64,000 nucleotides of DNA from Marinilabilia sp046483585 (GTDB lineage Bacteria; Bacteroidota; Bacteroidia; Bacteroidales; Marinilabiliaceae). How positions within the stretch are numbered: the stretch's first letter is position 1; each line of letters opens with the position of its first letter. Below, one piece after another: positions 42,019 to 50,837 of the stretch. A model generated the notes under the pieces. It was not told the origin of the DNA. It was given only the letters and a program-made list of their open reading frames with translations, and ran no database searches. The position numbers and the translations under genes are program-made. The stretch is from the NCBI GenBank assembly GCA_046483585.1, contig JAWOCV010000221.1, positions 9,400 to 73,399 of the forward strand, in the 5' to 3' direction.

Positions 42019-42050
42019 TTAATGCAACTTTAATGTTAATTTTGTGTTAA
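42019..42050 (+). promoter_or_regulatory. TTAA-rich promoter region of the MORN-like protein gene
   Basis: TTAATG recurs at 42019 and 42030, and TGTTAA at 42034 and 42045, each pair exactly 11 bp apart. A perfect -7 box TAATTTTG (42037-42044) overlaps the second pair. The 11-bp spacing links it to the boxes at the phosphate transporter and receptor promoters, but the overlap with the -7 box and the AT-rich composition weaken the case. Confidence 0.3.
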
Positions 42051-42110
42051 CACATTTCATCAGGAACAAGTTGGGAGGCTTTTTGTCAATTCTTAAACAG
42101 AACAAAAGCC

Positions 42111-42566
42111 ATGAAAAAGCTGATTGTATTACTCGCAGTGTTTGTAGCAGCTCCGTTGTTACAAGCCCAACTTGTTGAAAGAGATGGACTCTACTACGAT
42201 TTCAACGACAAACTTTATTCCGGAACTTATATTGAGTATTATCCCGACGGCAATATTCGTGTGAAAATGCAGGTCGAAGAGGGAAAAAAAGATGGTCCGA
42301 CCGTTTATTACTTCGAGGACGGTAGCCGGAAAGAAGAACGGCATTTTAAAAACAATAAAATGCACGGAACCTGGAAAACCTGGGATGAAAACGGCACCAA
42401 AATTGCAGAAGCCCGTTACAGGGAAGGTAAAAAGCACGGAAAGTGGTTTATCTGGGATGAAAACGGCACTCTTCGTTATGAAATGCACTACAATCAGGGC
42501 GAGAAAACTGGTGTTTGGACTATTAAGAATGGTGAGGGAGAGTTGGTAAGCCAGAAGGAATACTAA
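42111..42566 (+). CDS. Secreted MORN-repeat-like protein (YwqK family)
   Basis: A 151-residue exported protein with a signal peptide (cut near LLQAQ) followed by about five repeats of roughly 22 residues: SGTYIEYYPDGNIRVKMQVEEGKK, DGPTVYYFEDGSRKEERHF, HGTWKTWDENGTKIAEARY, HGKWFIWDENGTLRYEMHY and GVWTIKNGEG (read in parts). This matches the YwqK/MORN-variant pattern. The usual database label of an antitoxin has no support here, since no toxin gene is adjacent and the protein is exported. It probably binds surfaces or other proteins. Confidence 0.8.
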   Translation: MKKLIVLLAVFVAAPLLQAQLVERDGLYYDFNDKLYSGTYIEYYPDGNIRVKMQVEEGKKDGPTVYYFEDGSRKEERHFKNNKMHGTWKTWDENGTKIAEARYREGKKHGKWFIWDENGTLRYEMHYNQGEKTGVWTIKNGEGELVSQKEY

Positions 42567-42922
42567 ACTAAATTCCGTTTGCATTACAGATGGTTTCACT
42601 CCCGGTGGAACCTGGGCGGCGATCGCCATTTTATTCTGCCAGAAAAAACACATTTCGGCTTCCTCATTTTTGAGCTCTTATTTAAACCAACTATAAATTA
42701 GGGTCTTGAGAAGGGGGATGTGCATGAGATTTCATATATTTACGGTTCAAAATATGGCAATTTATGCATGTGTTTGGGAATAAAGGAATTTATTCTCACA
42801 CTTCAGTAAAAAGCCATTGATTTGAATTCATTGCCCCTGCCCAAATTTTAGCACACAACTTAATAAATCAGAAAGCAATCCTTCCTTTTGAGGAATATTG
42901 CTTTTAAATTGAAGGAGGTATT
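42567..42922. other. Gene-free interval with a hairpin before the DUF362 gene
   Basis: A 356-bp stretch without a supported frame. Near its right end AAAGCAAT (42872-42879) pairs with ATTGCTTT (42897-42904), with inner TTCC/GGAA. The hairpin ends just upstream of a strong ribosome binding site AAGGAGG (42912-42918). It could be a leader hairpin that modulates the DUF362 operon. The remainder shows nothing recognisable. Confidence 0.4.
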
Positions 42923-43840
42923 ATGAAGCGAAGAGATTTTCTAGTTAAAGGTGCCGGTCTTGGACTGGCAGGAGCATTGGTCCCCCATTTTGGAGGTTTG
43001 AACGCAGTCGGTTTGCCAGCTGAAGAAGGGGAGTATGATGTGGTTGCTGTACGGGGAGGCGAAGCTGCTGATATGTTTGATAAAGCCATGGCCTCACTTG
43101 GGGGGATGGAGAAGTATGTGAAATCCGGTCAGAAAGTGTTGGTTAAACCCAATATTGGTTGGGATGTTCCCCCGGATAGAGCTGCCAATACCAATCCTCA
43201 ACTTATTGGGCGTATCGTCAAAAGTTGTTTTGAAGCCGGTGCTTCTGAAGTTGTGGTCTTTGACCATACCTGTGATAAATGGGACCGTTGCTACCGCAAC
43301 AGTGAAATAGAATCCGCTGCCCGGGATGCCGGCGCTGACGTTGTTCCCGGTAATGATGAATCATTCTTTAATGAGGTATCCATTCCCAAGGGAAAGAGTC
43401 TGAAAACCACCAAAGTTCACCGGGAAGTGGAGGAAGCCGATGTATTTATTAATGTTCCAATTTTGAAAAATCATAATTCCACAACTGTATCCCTGGCCAT
43501 GAAGAATCTCATGGGTGTGGTCTGGGACCGTGGGTATTATCACGGGAACGATCTCAGTCAATGCATCGCAGATTTTATTACCTACCGGAAGCCTGATCTG
43601 AACATCATCGATGGTTATCGAATGTTGAAGCGCAACGGTCCACGTGGTGTTTCAAAATCCGATGTTGTTGAACTCAAAGCGCTTATTGCAGGTTCTGACA
43701 TTGTGGCCGTGGATGCTGCAGCAACAAAGATGTTTGGCAGTGAACCCAAAGACATTAACCATATCCGTATTGCCGATGAAATGGGACTGGGAACAATGAA
43801 CCTGGATCAGATTTCGATTGACCGGATTAAAATGGGATAA
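42923..43840 (+). CDS. DUF362-family protein with Tat signal
   Basis: A 305-residue protein. The N-terminus MKRRDFLVKGAGLGLAGALV carries a twin-arginine signal, so it is folded and probably loaded with a cofactor before export. The DUF362 body contains KVLVKPNIGWDVPP, CFEAGASEVVVFDHTCDKW and the ILKNHNSTTVSLAMKNLMGVVWDRG stretch. Family members are linked with iron-sulfur proteins, but their reaction is not known. The ribosome binding site AAGGAGG is the best in the window. The polyferredoxin gene follows 35 bp downstream. Confidence 0.85.
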   Translation: MKRRDFLVKGAGLGLAGALVPHFGGLNAVGLPAEEGEYDVVAVRGGEAADMFDKAMASLGGMEKYVKSGQKVLVKPNIGWDVPPDRAANTNPQLIGRIVKSCFEAGASEVVVFDHTCDKWDRCYRNSEIESAARDAGADVVPGNDESFFNEVSIPKGKSLKTTKVHREVEEADVFINVPILKNHNSTTVSLAMKNLMGVVWDRGYYHGNDLSQCIADFITYRKPDLNIIDGYRMLKRNGPRGVSKSDVVELKALIAGSDIVAVDAAATKMFGSEPKDINHIRIADEMGLGTMNLDQISIDRIKMG

Positions 43841-43875
43841 TGGACAGAGGACTCTCCTAAACTGATATTCAGATT

Positions 43876-45483
43876 ATGACTTTTTATAAATTCCTGAAAA
43901 AAGGACGGGTCATCATCGCTCTGGCGATGTTGATCCTGACTTTTGTGCTCTTTATTGATCTTTATGAATGGATCCCTGAAGATACTTTCAATACGATCAT
44001 TTATTTGCAATTTGTCCCATCCCTGCTTAATTTTCTGGCTGTATTTTCTTTTATTACGGCGGGAGGTTTTCTTGTCGTTTTATTGCTTACTTTGATTACG
44101 GGACGTTTTTATTGTTCGGCCATTTGTCCTTTGGGAATTTTGCAGGATGTGGTAACGCGTATTTCCCGTTGGCGATCCAGGAAAAGACGTTTTTTTAAAT
44201 ATAAAAAGCCTCATCCCGTATGGCGATATTCTTTTTTGGGTATTATGACCCTTGCCATTATCTTCGGTGGGGGGTGGATTACTACATGGCTCGATCCATA
44301 TAGTATTGCCGGAAGGACGTTTACCTATTTATTTAAGCCTGTCGTGATCTGGGGGAACAATAATGTTTTAGCCCCCGTTCTCCAGAGCATGGATATTTAT
44401 TCCGTTTATCACCAGTCGCTGATTCAGCCTTACATCCTTCCTGTTATTTTGTCGATAGCTCTGATCGGTGCCATCGGTTATTTTGCCTGGAAGCGGGGAC
44501 GAATATTTTGCAATACAATATGTCCTGTAGGGACGTTGTTAGGGGAGGTATCCCGGTTTTCATTCCTGAAAGTCAGGTTTGATCAGGATAAATGTACCCG
44601 TTGTGGAAAATGTGCCGGTGTCTGCAAGAGTGAATGCATCGATATTAAGCATTACGCTGTTGATGAAACCAGATGTGTAACATGTTTCAATTGTCTTGAG
44701 ATTTGTCCCGAATCGGCCCTGTCTCTTCGTCCTGTTTCCAAAGTTAATATTCAGAAAGCAGATCTTCAGACTGCGGAAATTAATCCCACCAGCCAGGGGC
44801 ATGATGAAAATCGCAGAAAATTACTGGTTACCGGTCTGGCTCTTTTAACGGCTGGTCGCATTTTTGGGCTAAAGAAGAACCAAATGCCAGACAGTCAGAA
44901 AGATCTGGTCAGAAATGTGAGAGAACATCCGGTTGCCCCACCTGGTGCCGGAAGCATTAAACGGTTCAATGATATTTGTACCGGATGCTCTTTGTGCGTG
45001 GCGGCGTGTCCTACGGGTGTATTGCAACCTGCTCTGACGGAATATGGTCTCAGCGGTTTCATGCAACCCCACATGGATTATGTTACAAATTATTGCAATT
45101 TCGATTGTACCAAATGTGGTGAGGTTTGTCCCACAGGGGCGATATTGCCTATTGATCTTGAGGATAAACATTTGACTCAGATGGGGAAAGCCATTTTTGT
45201 TGAACAAAATTGCATTGTTTATACCGATGAAACCGATTGTGGAGCCTGCTCCGAGCATTGTCCCACTAAGGCGGTAAATATGGTTCCTTACAAGAACGGA
45301 CTCAGAATACCTGAAGTTGATCAGACCATCTGTATTGGTTGTGGAGCATGTGAATATCCCTGTCCTGTGGATGCACCATTCAAAGCCATTTATGTCAACG
45401 GGAATCCCGAACAGGTGTTTGCTGAAAAACCCGAGGATGTCGAGATGGAGCAATCAGATTCAGAGGAGGATTTCCCCTTTTAA
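43876..45483 (+). CDS. Membrane-bound polyferredoxin (NapH/NosR-like)
   Basis: A 535-residue redox protein. The N-terminal membrane part has five or so helices and two CxxxCP motifs of the NapH/NosR kind (CSAICPLGIL, CNTICPVGTL). After about residue 235 come several [4Fe-4S] motifs: CTRCGKCAGVC, CVTCFNCLEICP, then, after a linker with a second possible Tat-like or membrane start (RRKLLVTGLALLTAG), CTGCSLCVAACP, CTKCGEVCP, CGACSEHCP and CIGCGACEYPCP. It should pass electrons between the membrane quinone pool and a periplasmic partner. The only partner in the operon is the DUF362 protein. Confidence 0.85.
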   Translation: MTFYKFLKKGRVIIALAMLILTFVLFIDLYEWIPEDTFNTIIYLQFVPSLLNFLAVFSFITAGGFLVVLLLTLITGRFYCSAICPLGILQDVVTRISRWRSRKRRFFKYKKPHPVWRYSFLGIMTLAIIFGGGWITTWLDPYSIAGRTFTYLFKPVVIWGNNNVLAPVLQSMDIYSVYHQSLIQPYILPVILSIALIGAIGYFAWKRGRIFCNTICPVGTLLGEVSRFSFLKVRFDQDKCTRCGKCAGVCKSECIDIKHYAVDETRCVTCFNCLEICPESALSLRPVSKVNIQKADLQTAEINPTSQGHDENRRKLLVTGLALLTAGRIFGLKKNQMPDSQKDLVRNVREHPVAPPGAGSIKRFNDICTGCSLCVAACPTGVLQPALTEYGLSGFMQPHMDYVTNYCNFDCTKCGEVCPTGAILPIDLEDKHLTQMGKAIFVEQNCIVYTDETDCGACSEHCPTKAVNMVPYKNGLRIPEVDQTICIGCGACEYPCPVDAPFKAIYVNGNPEQVFAEKPEDVEMEQSDSEEDFPF

Positions 45484-45499
45484 TCAATCTATCTTAGTT

Positions 45500-45633
45500 C
45501 AATAGTCCGTTAAAGTTTTAAAGTATCTGGTAATTAGTTGTTTAAATCTAAGAAAATATTTATGTTAAAAACAGATTTTCAGCAACATACGAATCATCTT
45601 AGATCTTAAATCTAAAAATCTAACGATCTATTG
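45500..45633 (-). mobile_element. CAATAG element copy 4 (empty)
   Basis: A 134-bp element read on the minus strand from CAATAGATCGTTAGATTTTT to ACTTTAACGGACTATTG. Exact 6-bp direct repeats TTAGTT flank it (45494-45499 and 45634-45639). The right repeat begins with the TAA stop codon (minus strand) of the DoxX gene, so the element inserted right at that stop. No 93-bp insert. Confidence 0.82.
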
Positions 45634-46158
45634 TTAGTTGATAGTCGCGCTCTGCTCAGCGCTTGTTTTCCGTTGTTTGTGCAATGATCCCCCGATGACA
45701 ATACCAGCTGTAATCAGCACCAGATTTTTAAAAATGTATTGTCCTTCCAGGGTTGGGACGAAAGGAGTCTGAGCGAATACTTCTGCGGGGAAGAGGAAAA
45801 CCGGAAGAAATGTCCCCGGCATTTGAAGAAACAATAGCAGAAGCGTTTCCCGCATTAACCGTCCGGTGATCAGTCCCAGTCCGATAAGCACCTCCCATAA
45901 AGCCAGGCCGTTGATGATCAGTGTCTCGGGCAACAGATCAAAAGTTATTGTGGTGATGGTACGAATGGCCAGCTCTTGTGCGGGACTTATTCCCGGGAAG
46001 AACTTCAAAACTCCGAACCAGAAAAAAATAATCCCCACACTGATGCGCAACAACAGCAATCCATGCCGGTTCATCCATCCTGTTATAAGGGGGTCGACTT
46101 TGTCAAACCATTGACTTCTGAAAATATTTTGCATCACATTAAAGTTAGTGTAAAACAT
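45634..46158 (-). CDS. DoxX-family membrane protein
   Basis: A 174-residue protein with four membrane segments and the DoxX pattern RISVGIIFFWFGVLKFFPG near residues 33-51. DoxX proteins are found with oxidoreductases and in sulfur or detoxification pathways. The function is unclear. An alternative ATG at 46134 (MQNIFRSQW) is possible. Its stop codon borders a CAATAG element. Convergent with the polyferredoxin operon. Confidence 0.8.
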   Translation of the reverse strand: MFYTNFNVMQNIFRSQWFDKVDPLITGWMNRHGLLLLRISVGIIFFWFGVLKFFPGISPAQELAIRTITTITFDLLPETLIINGLALWEVLIGLGLITGRLMRETLLLLFLQMPGTFLPVFLFPAEVFAQTPFVPTLEGQYIFKNLVLITAGIVIGGSLHKQRKTSAEQSATIN

Positions 46159-46229
46159 CTTTCAGGTAACAACGGTTAATGCCAAAAGGTTTGCATGGGG
46201 CGGGATTAAGGGTTTTCTACAAGGAGCCG

Positions 46230-49200
46230 TTACTTCCTGAATCGGTATTTTGTCCTTACGGCCAGGTTATACATGAGTGGAACCATGATGAGTGTGAGGA
46301 AAGTGGCTGTGGTAAGACCGAATATCACTGTCCATGCCATAGGGCCCCAGAAATCGGCATTGTCGCCTCCAAAGTATATGTTGGGATCCAGCTCCTGAAA
46401 AAGACCGAAAAAATTGAAATTCAGTCCGGTGGCAAGAGGCAGTAGTCCCAACACGGTTGTGATGGCTGTAAGCAATACCGGTCGTAGCCTGGTCTTGCCG
46501 GCCTTGATCACACATTCTGTTTCGTCCCGGCGAGACAATGGTTCATCTCCATGAAGCCCCAGTTCCATTTTTTTCTCCTGGCGGGTGATATCGATATAAT
46601 CGATCAGGACAATGCCGTTGTTCACCACAACCCCGGCCAGGGAAACGATCCCTACCCCTGTCATGAGAATGATGAAGTCCATTCCGAACGTTCCCAGCCC
46701 CATGAAAACTCCAATGGTGCTCAAAACTACGGTCATGAGGATGATGGCCGGTTTGGCCACCGAGTTGAACTGGGTGATCAGGATCATAGCAATGAGTGCC
46801 ACGGCAATCAAAAGGGCCTTCATCAGAAAGTCAGAAGTCTCTTTCTGATCTTCTTGTTCCCCGGTCATTTCCCACCTGTACCCGGGAGGCATTTCATAAT
46901 TCTCCAGGAGTTTGCGAATGTCGGCATTGATCCGGTTGGCATTGTATCCTTCCACCAGATTGGATGAGAGGGTGATGACCCTTGTGTTGTCTTTTCGTTT
47001 GATGTCTTCGTATGTGGAACTGTATGAATAATCGGCTACTGAAGAGATCGGCACATGATGGCTTATGCCATCCTTTTCAATTTTCATTTTGAAGTTCATG
47101 AGAGAAGAGACATCATGCCGGAACCGGTCCTCCAGACGTATCATAATGTCGTATTCATCCTCTCCGTCTTTGTATGAGTCTGCTTTTGTCCCATAGAGTG
47201 CTGTCCGGAGGGCGCCTGCCACCATTTGGGTGGAAAGCCCCATGCGCCTGACTTTATCACGGTCGATCTGAACCTCCATTTGGGGTTTGTTCATGTTGAT
47301 GTCCATCTCCAGGTTTTCGATCCCCTGAATGTGACTGTTGTCTATGGTTTGTTGAATGTCGGAGGCGAGCTCGACAAGAGTCTCAAACTCATCCCCCGAT
47401 ACTTCCAGATTAACCGGTTTTCCGACGGGTGGCCCGTTTTGCTCTTTTTCAACGAAAAACTTGGCTCCTGTAAAGGAGCTCAAAGTGTCAGAAAGCTCCT
47501 TCATGATCCTCGACGTGCTGATGCCCTCCCTGAATTCAAAATCAACGAAAGTGATGGTAGTCAGAGCTTTGTTCGGACTCCTGCTGGATTCGAAGAAACC
47601 GCCTTTACCGTTGCCCACATTTACGCCGATGGATTGGACTATGTGATCATAGGGTTCAAGAACCTCGCTGATCACCGACTCGGCTTTATAGGAGATTTCA
47701 TCGGTTGTTTCCAGGTCCGTACCCAGGGGCAACTCCATGGTGATAAAGACCGTCTTGGGTTCATTGTCCGGGAAAAACGTTACGTAGGGATTGGTCAAGC
47801 CGTAAAAGCCCAACGAAAAGACCAGCAGTCCTATCATTCCTCCGAATAACCATTTGGAGGTATTTCGTCCCAAAGCTTTTTGTAATGTTGCTTCGTAGAG
47901 GATATCCAGTTTTGGCAGTAATTTCTTTTGGAAGACGGATGCACCTGGCTTTAATACGTAAATATTAAACATTGAGAGAAGGAGTGGAAGTACCAGCAGG
48001 TTTCCCCATAAAATGCTCCCGGCAAAATAGCTGATGACACCGCCCAATGCCATGGTACCTGTGATAAGGAACAATTTCCGGTGATTGGTTTTTTCATTCC
48101 CGGGCGGTTCATGCTTCATGAACTGTAAAGCGAATACAGGATTGAGCACCAATGCCACAAAAAGAGAGGAAGCAAGAACAATGATCAGGGTGATGGGCAA
48201 ATATTGCATGAATTCACCTGTTATTCCCGGCCAGAGCAGTAAAGGAAAAAAGGCTGCAAGTGTTGTGGCTGTTGAGCTGATGATGGGCATGGCGATCTCA
48301 CTCACCCCTTTTTGCACAGCTCTGAAGCGTGTGTATCCTTCCTCGAAATGGCGGTAAGTGTTCTCTACAGCCACAATGGCATTGTCGACCAGCATTCCCA
48401 GCGCCATTAAAAGTCCGAACAAAATCATGGTGTTGATGGTGTAACCCATTTCACCCAGAACAAGAAAGGCGATGAACATGGACATGGGAATGGCCAGGCC
48501 GGTGAACAAGGCATTGCGTAATCCCATAAAAAGGTAGAGCACGATCATCACGAAAAGCATTCCCATAATAATGGAATTCTCCAGGTTGTTGATCTGATCG
48601 CGTATGTAAGCCGACTGGTCGTCGGTGATGGTCACTTTCAGATCAGATGGTAGGGTTTGAACATTCTGGTTTCTTTCTATGATGCCGAAAATTTTGTCTG
48701 TGGCATCCAGCAGGTTTTCCCCGCTTTTTTTGATGATGGAGAGCGATACCACCGGCTCCTCATTGAGCCTTGATATGGAGGTTCGTTCTTCAAATCCGTC
48801 AATAACATTGGCCACGTTCTCCATATGGGCCACTTTCCCGGCCTCGCTTTTTACAATGGTATTCCTGATCTCGTCTACGGATTTATAATCTGCTTCTGTT
48901 CTGACTGATCTCCGGGTTCCGTCCACAATGATCTCTCCCGCTCCAACCGTGACATTTTCAGACATGAGGGAATATTCAATATCGCTGAATTCGAGATCAA
49001 GTGCTTCCAGTTTAAGGGGATTTACATGCACTTTTATCTCCCTGTCGTCAACTCCTTTGATGTCAGCTTCTCTGACTTCCCGCAGTGCTTCGAACTCTTC
49101 CTGCAGGTCTTCGGCGTATTTTTTCAGCTCGTATATGCTGTAATCGCCGGATAAATTGATGTTTAGTACCGGGAATTCTGAAAAATCCATGTCTTCCGTC

Positions 49201-49631
49201 ATCGGATCGTTTTCCAGATCTTCGGGAAGTTCGCTTTTTGCTTTGTCTACCTGATCTTTGGTGTCCTGAAGGGCTTTTTGTACCTCCACATCGGTTTCGA
49301 ACTCAACCAGGATCAGGCTCATGTCCTGATACGAGGCTGAAGAAAGGCGTTTAACACCATTCAGCCCCTTCAATTCTTTTTCGATAGGGCGGGTGATGAG
49401 ATTCTCAATATCAGGAGGACTGTTTCCCGGATAGGGTGTGGAGATCATAATATACGGTACGACTATTTCAGGGAATAGTTCGCGCTGCATGCTGTTATAG
49501 GAAAGCAGCCCTGCAAAAAAAAGAAAAACCGTGAGGATGAAAATGGTGTTTTTGTTTTTCAGGGCGCGCACTGTTGGGCCGAATTTTCTTTCGACCACTT
49601 TTTGATCCTCAGTGTCGGTATTGTTGTTCAT
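46230..49631 (-). CDS. RND efflux permease (HAE/AcrB type)
   Basis: A 1133-residue inner-membrane pump subunit with the RND topology: twelve helices and two large periplasmic loops. The helix-4 proton relay reads LGMLVDNAIVAVENTYRH, and the second half contains GVGIVSLAGVVVNNGIVLIDYID. It begins MQRELFPEIVVPYIMISTPYPG after the first helix, as in Bacteroidota members. It is about 90 residues longer than AcrB, due to additional hydrophilic residues in the middle (around KHEPPGNEKTNHRK). The substrate (drugs, bile salts, metals) cannot be read, but the lack of methionine pairs argues against Cu/Ag export. Last gene of the operon. Confidence 0.93.
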   Translation of the reverse strand: MNNNTDTEDQKVVERKFGPTVRALKNKNTIFILTVFLFFAGLLSYNSMQRELFPEIVVPYIMISTPYPGNSPPDIENLITRPIEKELKGLNGVKRLSSASYQDMSLILVEFETDVEVQKALQDTKDQVDKAKSELPEDLENDPMTEDMDFSEFPVLNINLSGDYSIYELKKYAEDLQEEFEALREVREADIKGVDDREIKVHVNPLKLEALDLEFSDIEYSLMSENVTVGAGEIIVDGTRRSVRTEADYKSVDEIRNTIVKSEAGKVAHMENVANVIDGFEERTSISRLNEEPVVSLSIIKKSGENLLDATDKIFGIIERNQNVQTLPSDLKVTITDDQSAYIRDQINNLENSIIMGMLFVMIVLYLFMGLRNALFTGLAIPMSMFIAFLVLGEMGYTINTMILFGLLMALGMLVDNAIVAVENTYRHFEEGYTRFRAVQKGVSEIAMPIISSTATTLAAFFPLLLWPGITGEFMQYLPITLIIVLASSLFVALVLNPVFALQFMKHEPPGNEKTNHRKLFLITGTMALGGVISYFAGSILWGNLLVLPLLLSMFNIYVLKPGASVFQKKLLPKLDILYEATLQKALGRNTSKWLFGGMIGLLVFSLGFYGLTNPYVTFFPDNEPKTVFITMELPLGTDLETTDEISYKAESVISEVLEPYDHIVQSIGVNVGNGKGGFFESSRSPNKALTTITFVDFEFREGISTSRIMKELSDTLSSFTGAKFFVEKEQNGPPVGKPVNLEVSGDEFETLVELASDIQQTIDNSHIQGIENLEMDINMNKPQMEVQIDRDKVRRMGLSTQMVAGALRTALYGTKADSYKDGEDEYDIMIRLEDRFRHDVSSLMNFKMKIEKDGISHHVPISSVADYSYSSTYEDIKRKDNTRVITLSSNLVEGYNANRINADIRKLLENYEMPPGYRWEMTGEQEDQKETSDFLMKALLIAVALIAMILITQFNSVAKPAIILMTVVLSTIGVFMGLGTFGMDFIILMTGVGIVSLAGVVVNNGIVLIDYIDITRQEKKMELGLHGDEPLSRRDETECVIKAGKTRLRPVLLTAITTVLGLLPLATGLNFNFFGLFQELDPNIYFGGDNADFWGPMAWTVIFGLTTATFLTLIMVPLMYNLAVRTKYRFRK

Positions 49632-49649
49632 TGAAATGATTATTAACGG

Positions 49650-50783
49650 CTATTGGATGTTTAAATAAGTTCCATTGGTTACCTGGGCAAAACCTTTGGT
49701 GATGATCATGGCTTTGCTTTCCAGTCCTTCGGTGACGATGGTTTTGTTGTTGTCTTTGATCCCCGTTTTGATGTATCTTTTTTCGGCGACCGGCGGGTCT
49801 TGGCTTTCATCGGCCACAAAAATAAATTCACCATTGAAATCCTTTTTAATAAGGAGGGAAGGAACAACCAGGGCATCTTCGATGCTCGATACCCTTAGTT
49901 TGACTTCTCCCATGAGATTGGGCAGTAATTGGTGGTCCTTGTTTTCGAGAGACACCCTTATATTGAAAGTACGAGTGTCAGGATCAATATAGCGGGAGGT
50001 TCGGTAGACTTCTGCCTCCCTGGTCAGGTTCAGGGCAGGGAAATGAACCGATACAGGGTCCCCCGGTTTGGATTGGTTGAGATATTTTTCGGAGATATCA
50101 GCAGTTATGTAAACATTGTCAAGATTTACGATCCTGGCAAAAGAGAGGGCTGGTCCTGCCATTTCTCCCTCATTTTGGAAGAGTTTGTCAATAACCCCGT
50201 CGATGGGGGCTTTGATGACGGCCATGCTTAGTTGGGCTTCAAGATTCCGGCGTTTGTTTTGAAGTGCTTTCATTTCCGATTCGGCCTGTATAAACTCAAT
50301 TTCGCTCCCAATGTTTTGATCCCACAATTTTTTGCGTCTTTCATAGATTGTCCGGGCCAGCCCGAGATTTTCCTCTATTTCGGCGATGGATTGTTCTATC
50401 GATTCGGTGTTAAGTCTTGCCAGCACCTGTCCTTCTTTCACGAATTCCCCTTCCCCTGTTTCCATGGTACGGATGAGGCCCGAAGATTCCGGATTGACGA
50501 TGATATTCTGATCGGTGGAGACGGTTCCCATGGCTTCGATAAACTGTTCAAATAAAACCGGCCGGAGCTCAGTTACCTCAACGTTGACCTTATTTATTTC
50601 TGACTCTTCGTTGAGTTCAGCTTTAAGGTCTGTGATTTTTCTTTTCAGTTCGTTGGCTTGTTCGTTATATTCTTCAAGGCGTTGCTCTTTGTTCTCTTCT
50701 TCGTTTGCCGGATTCCGGGCTCCACAGCCCCAGCTGAGTATGATCAGGGCCAATGCTGCAGGCTGTAATAATGGTCGTATCAT
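49650..50783 (-). CDS. RND periplasmic adaptor lipoprotein (MFP/HlyD family)
   Basis: A 377-residue adaptor with the lipobox SWGC (Cys20) for anchoring. A short coiled-coil after the signal (EQLEEYNEQANELKRKITDLKAELNEE) is extra to the family's usual start. Then come the lipoyl halves (GLIRTMETGEGEFVKEGQVLARL), the hairpin, and the beta-barrel part (VYITADISEKYLNQSKPGDPVSVHF). It bridges the permease and the TolC-like channel. 18 bp before the permease gene. Confidence 0.9.
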   Translation of the reverse strand: MIRPLLQPAALALIILSWGCGARNPANEEENKEQRLEEYNEQANELKRKITDLKAELNEESEINKVNVEVTELRPVLFEQFIEAMGTVSTDQNIIVNPESSGLIRTMETGEGEFVKEGQVLARLNTESIEQSIAEIEENLGLARTIYERRKKLWDQNIGSEIEFIQAESEMKALQNKRRNLEAQLSMAVIKAPIDGVIDKLFQNEGEMAGPALSFARIVNLDNVYITADISEKYLNQSKPGDPVSVHFPALNLTREAEVYRTSRYIDPDTRTFNIRVSLENKDHQLLPNLMGEVKLRVSSIEDALVVPSLLIKKDFNGEFIFVADESQDPPVAEKRYIKTGIKDNNKTIVTEGLESKAMIITKGFAQVTNGTYLNIQ

Positions 50784-50837
50784 GATGGGTGTCTTGAATT
50801 TATTTACTTAAATTGGATTCACGGAGATGACAGATTA

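Noticed and set aside
42111..42566. Toxin-antitoxin module at the YwqK-like gene
   Set aside because: The label comes from family naming only. The protein has a signal peptide and MORN-like repeats, and no toxin gene lies beside it.
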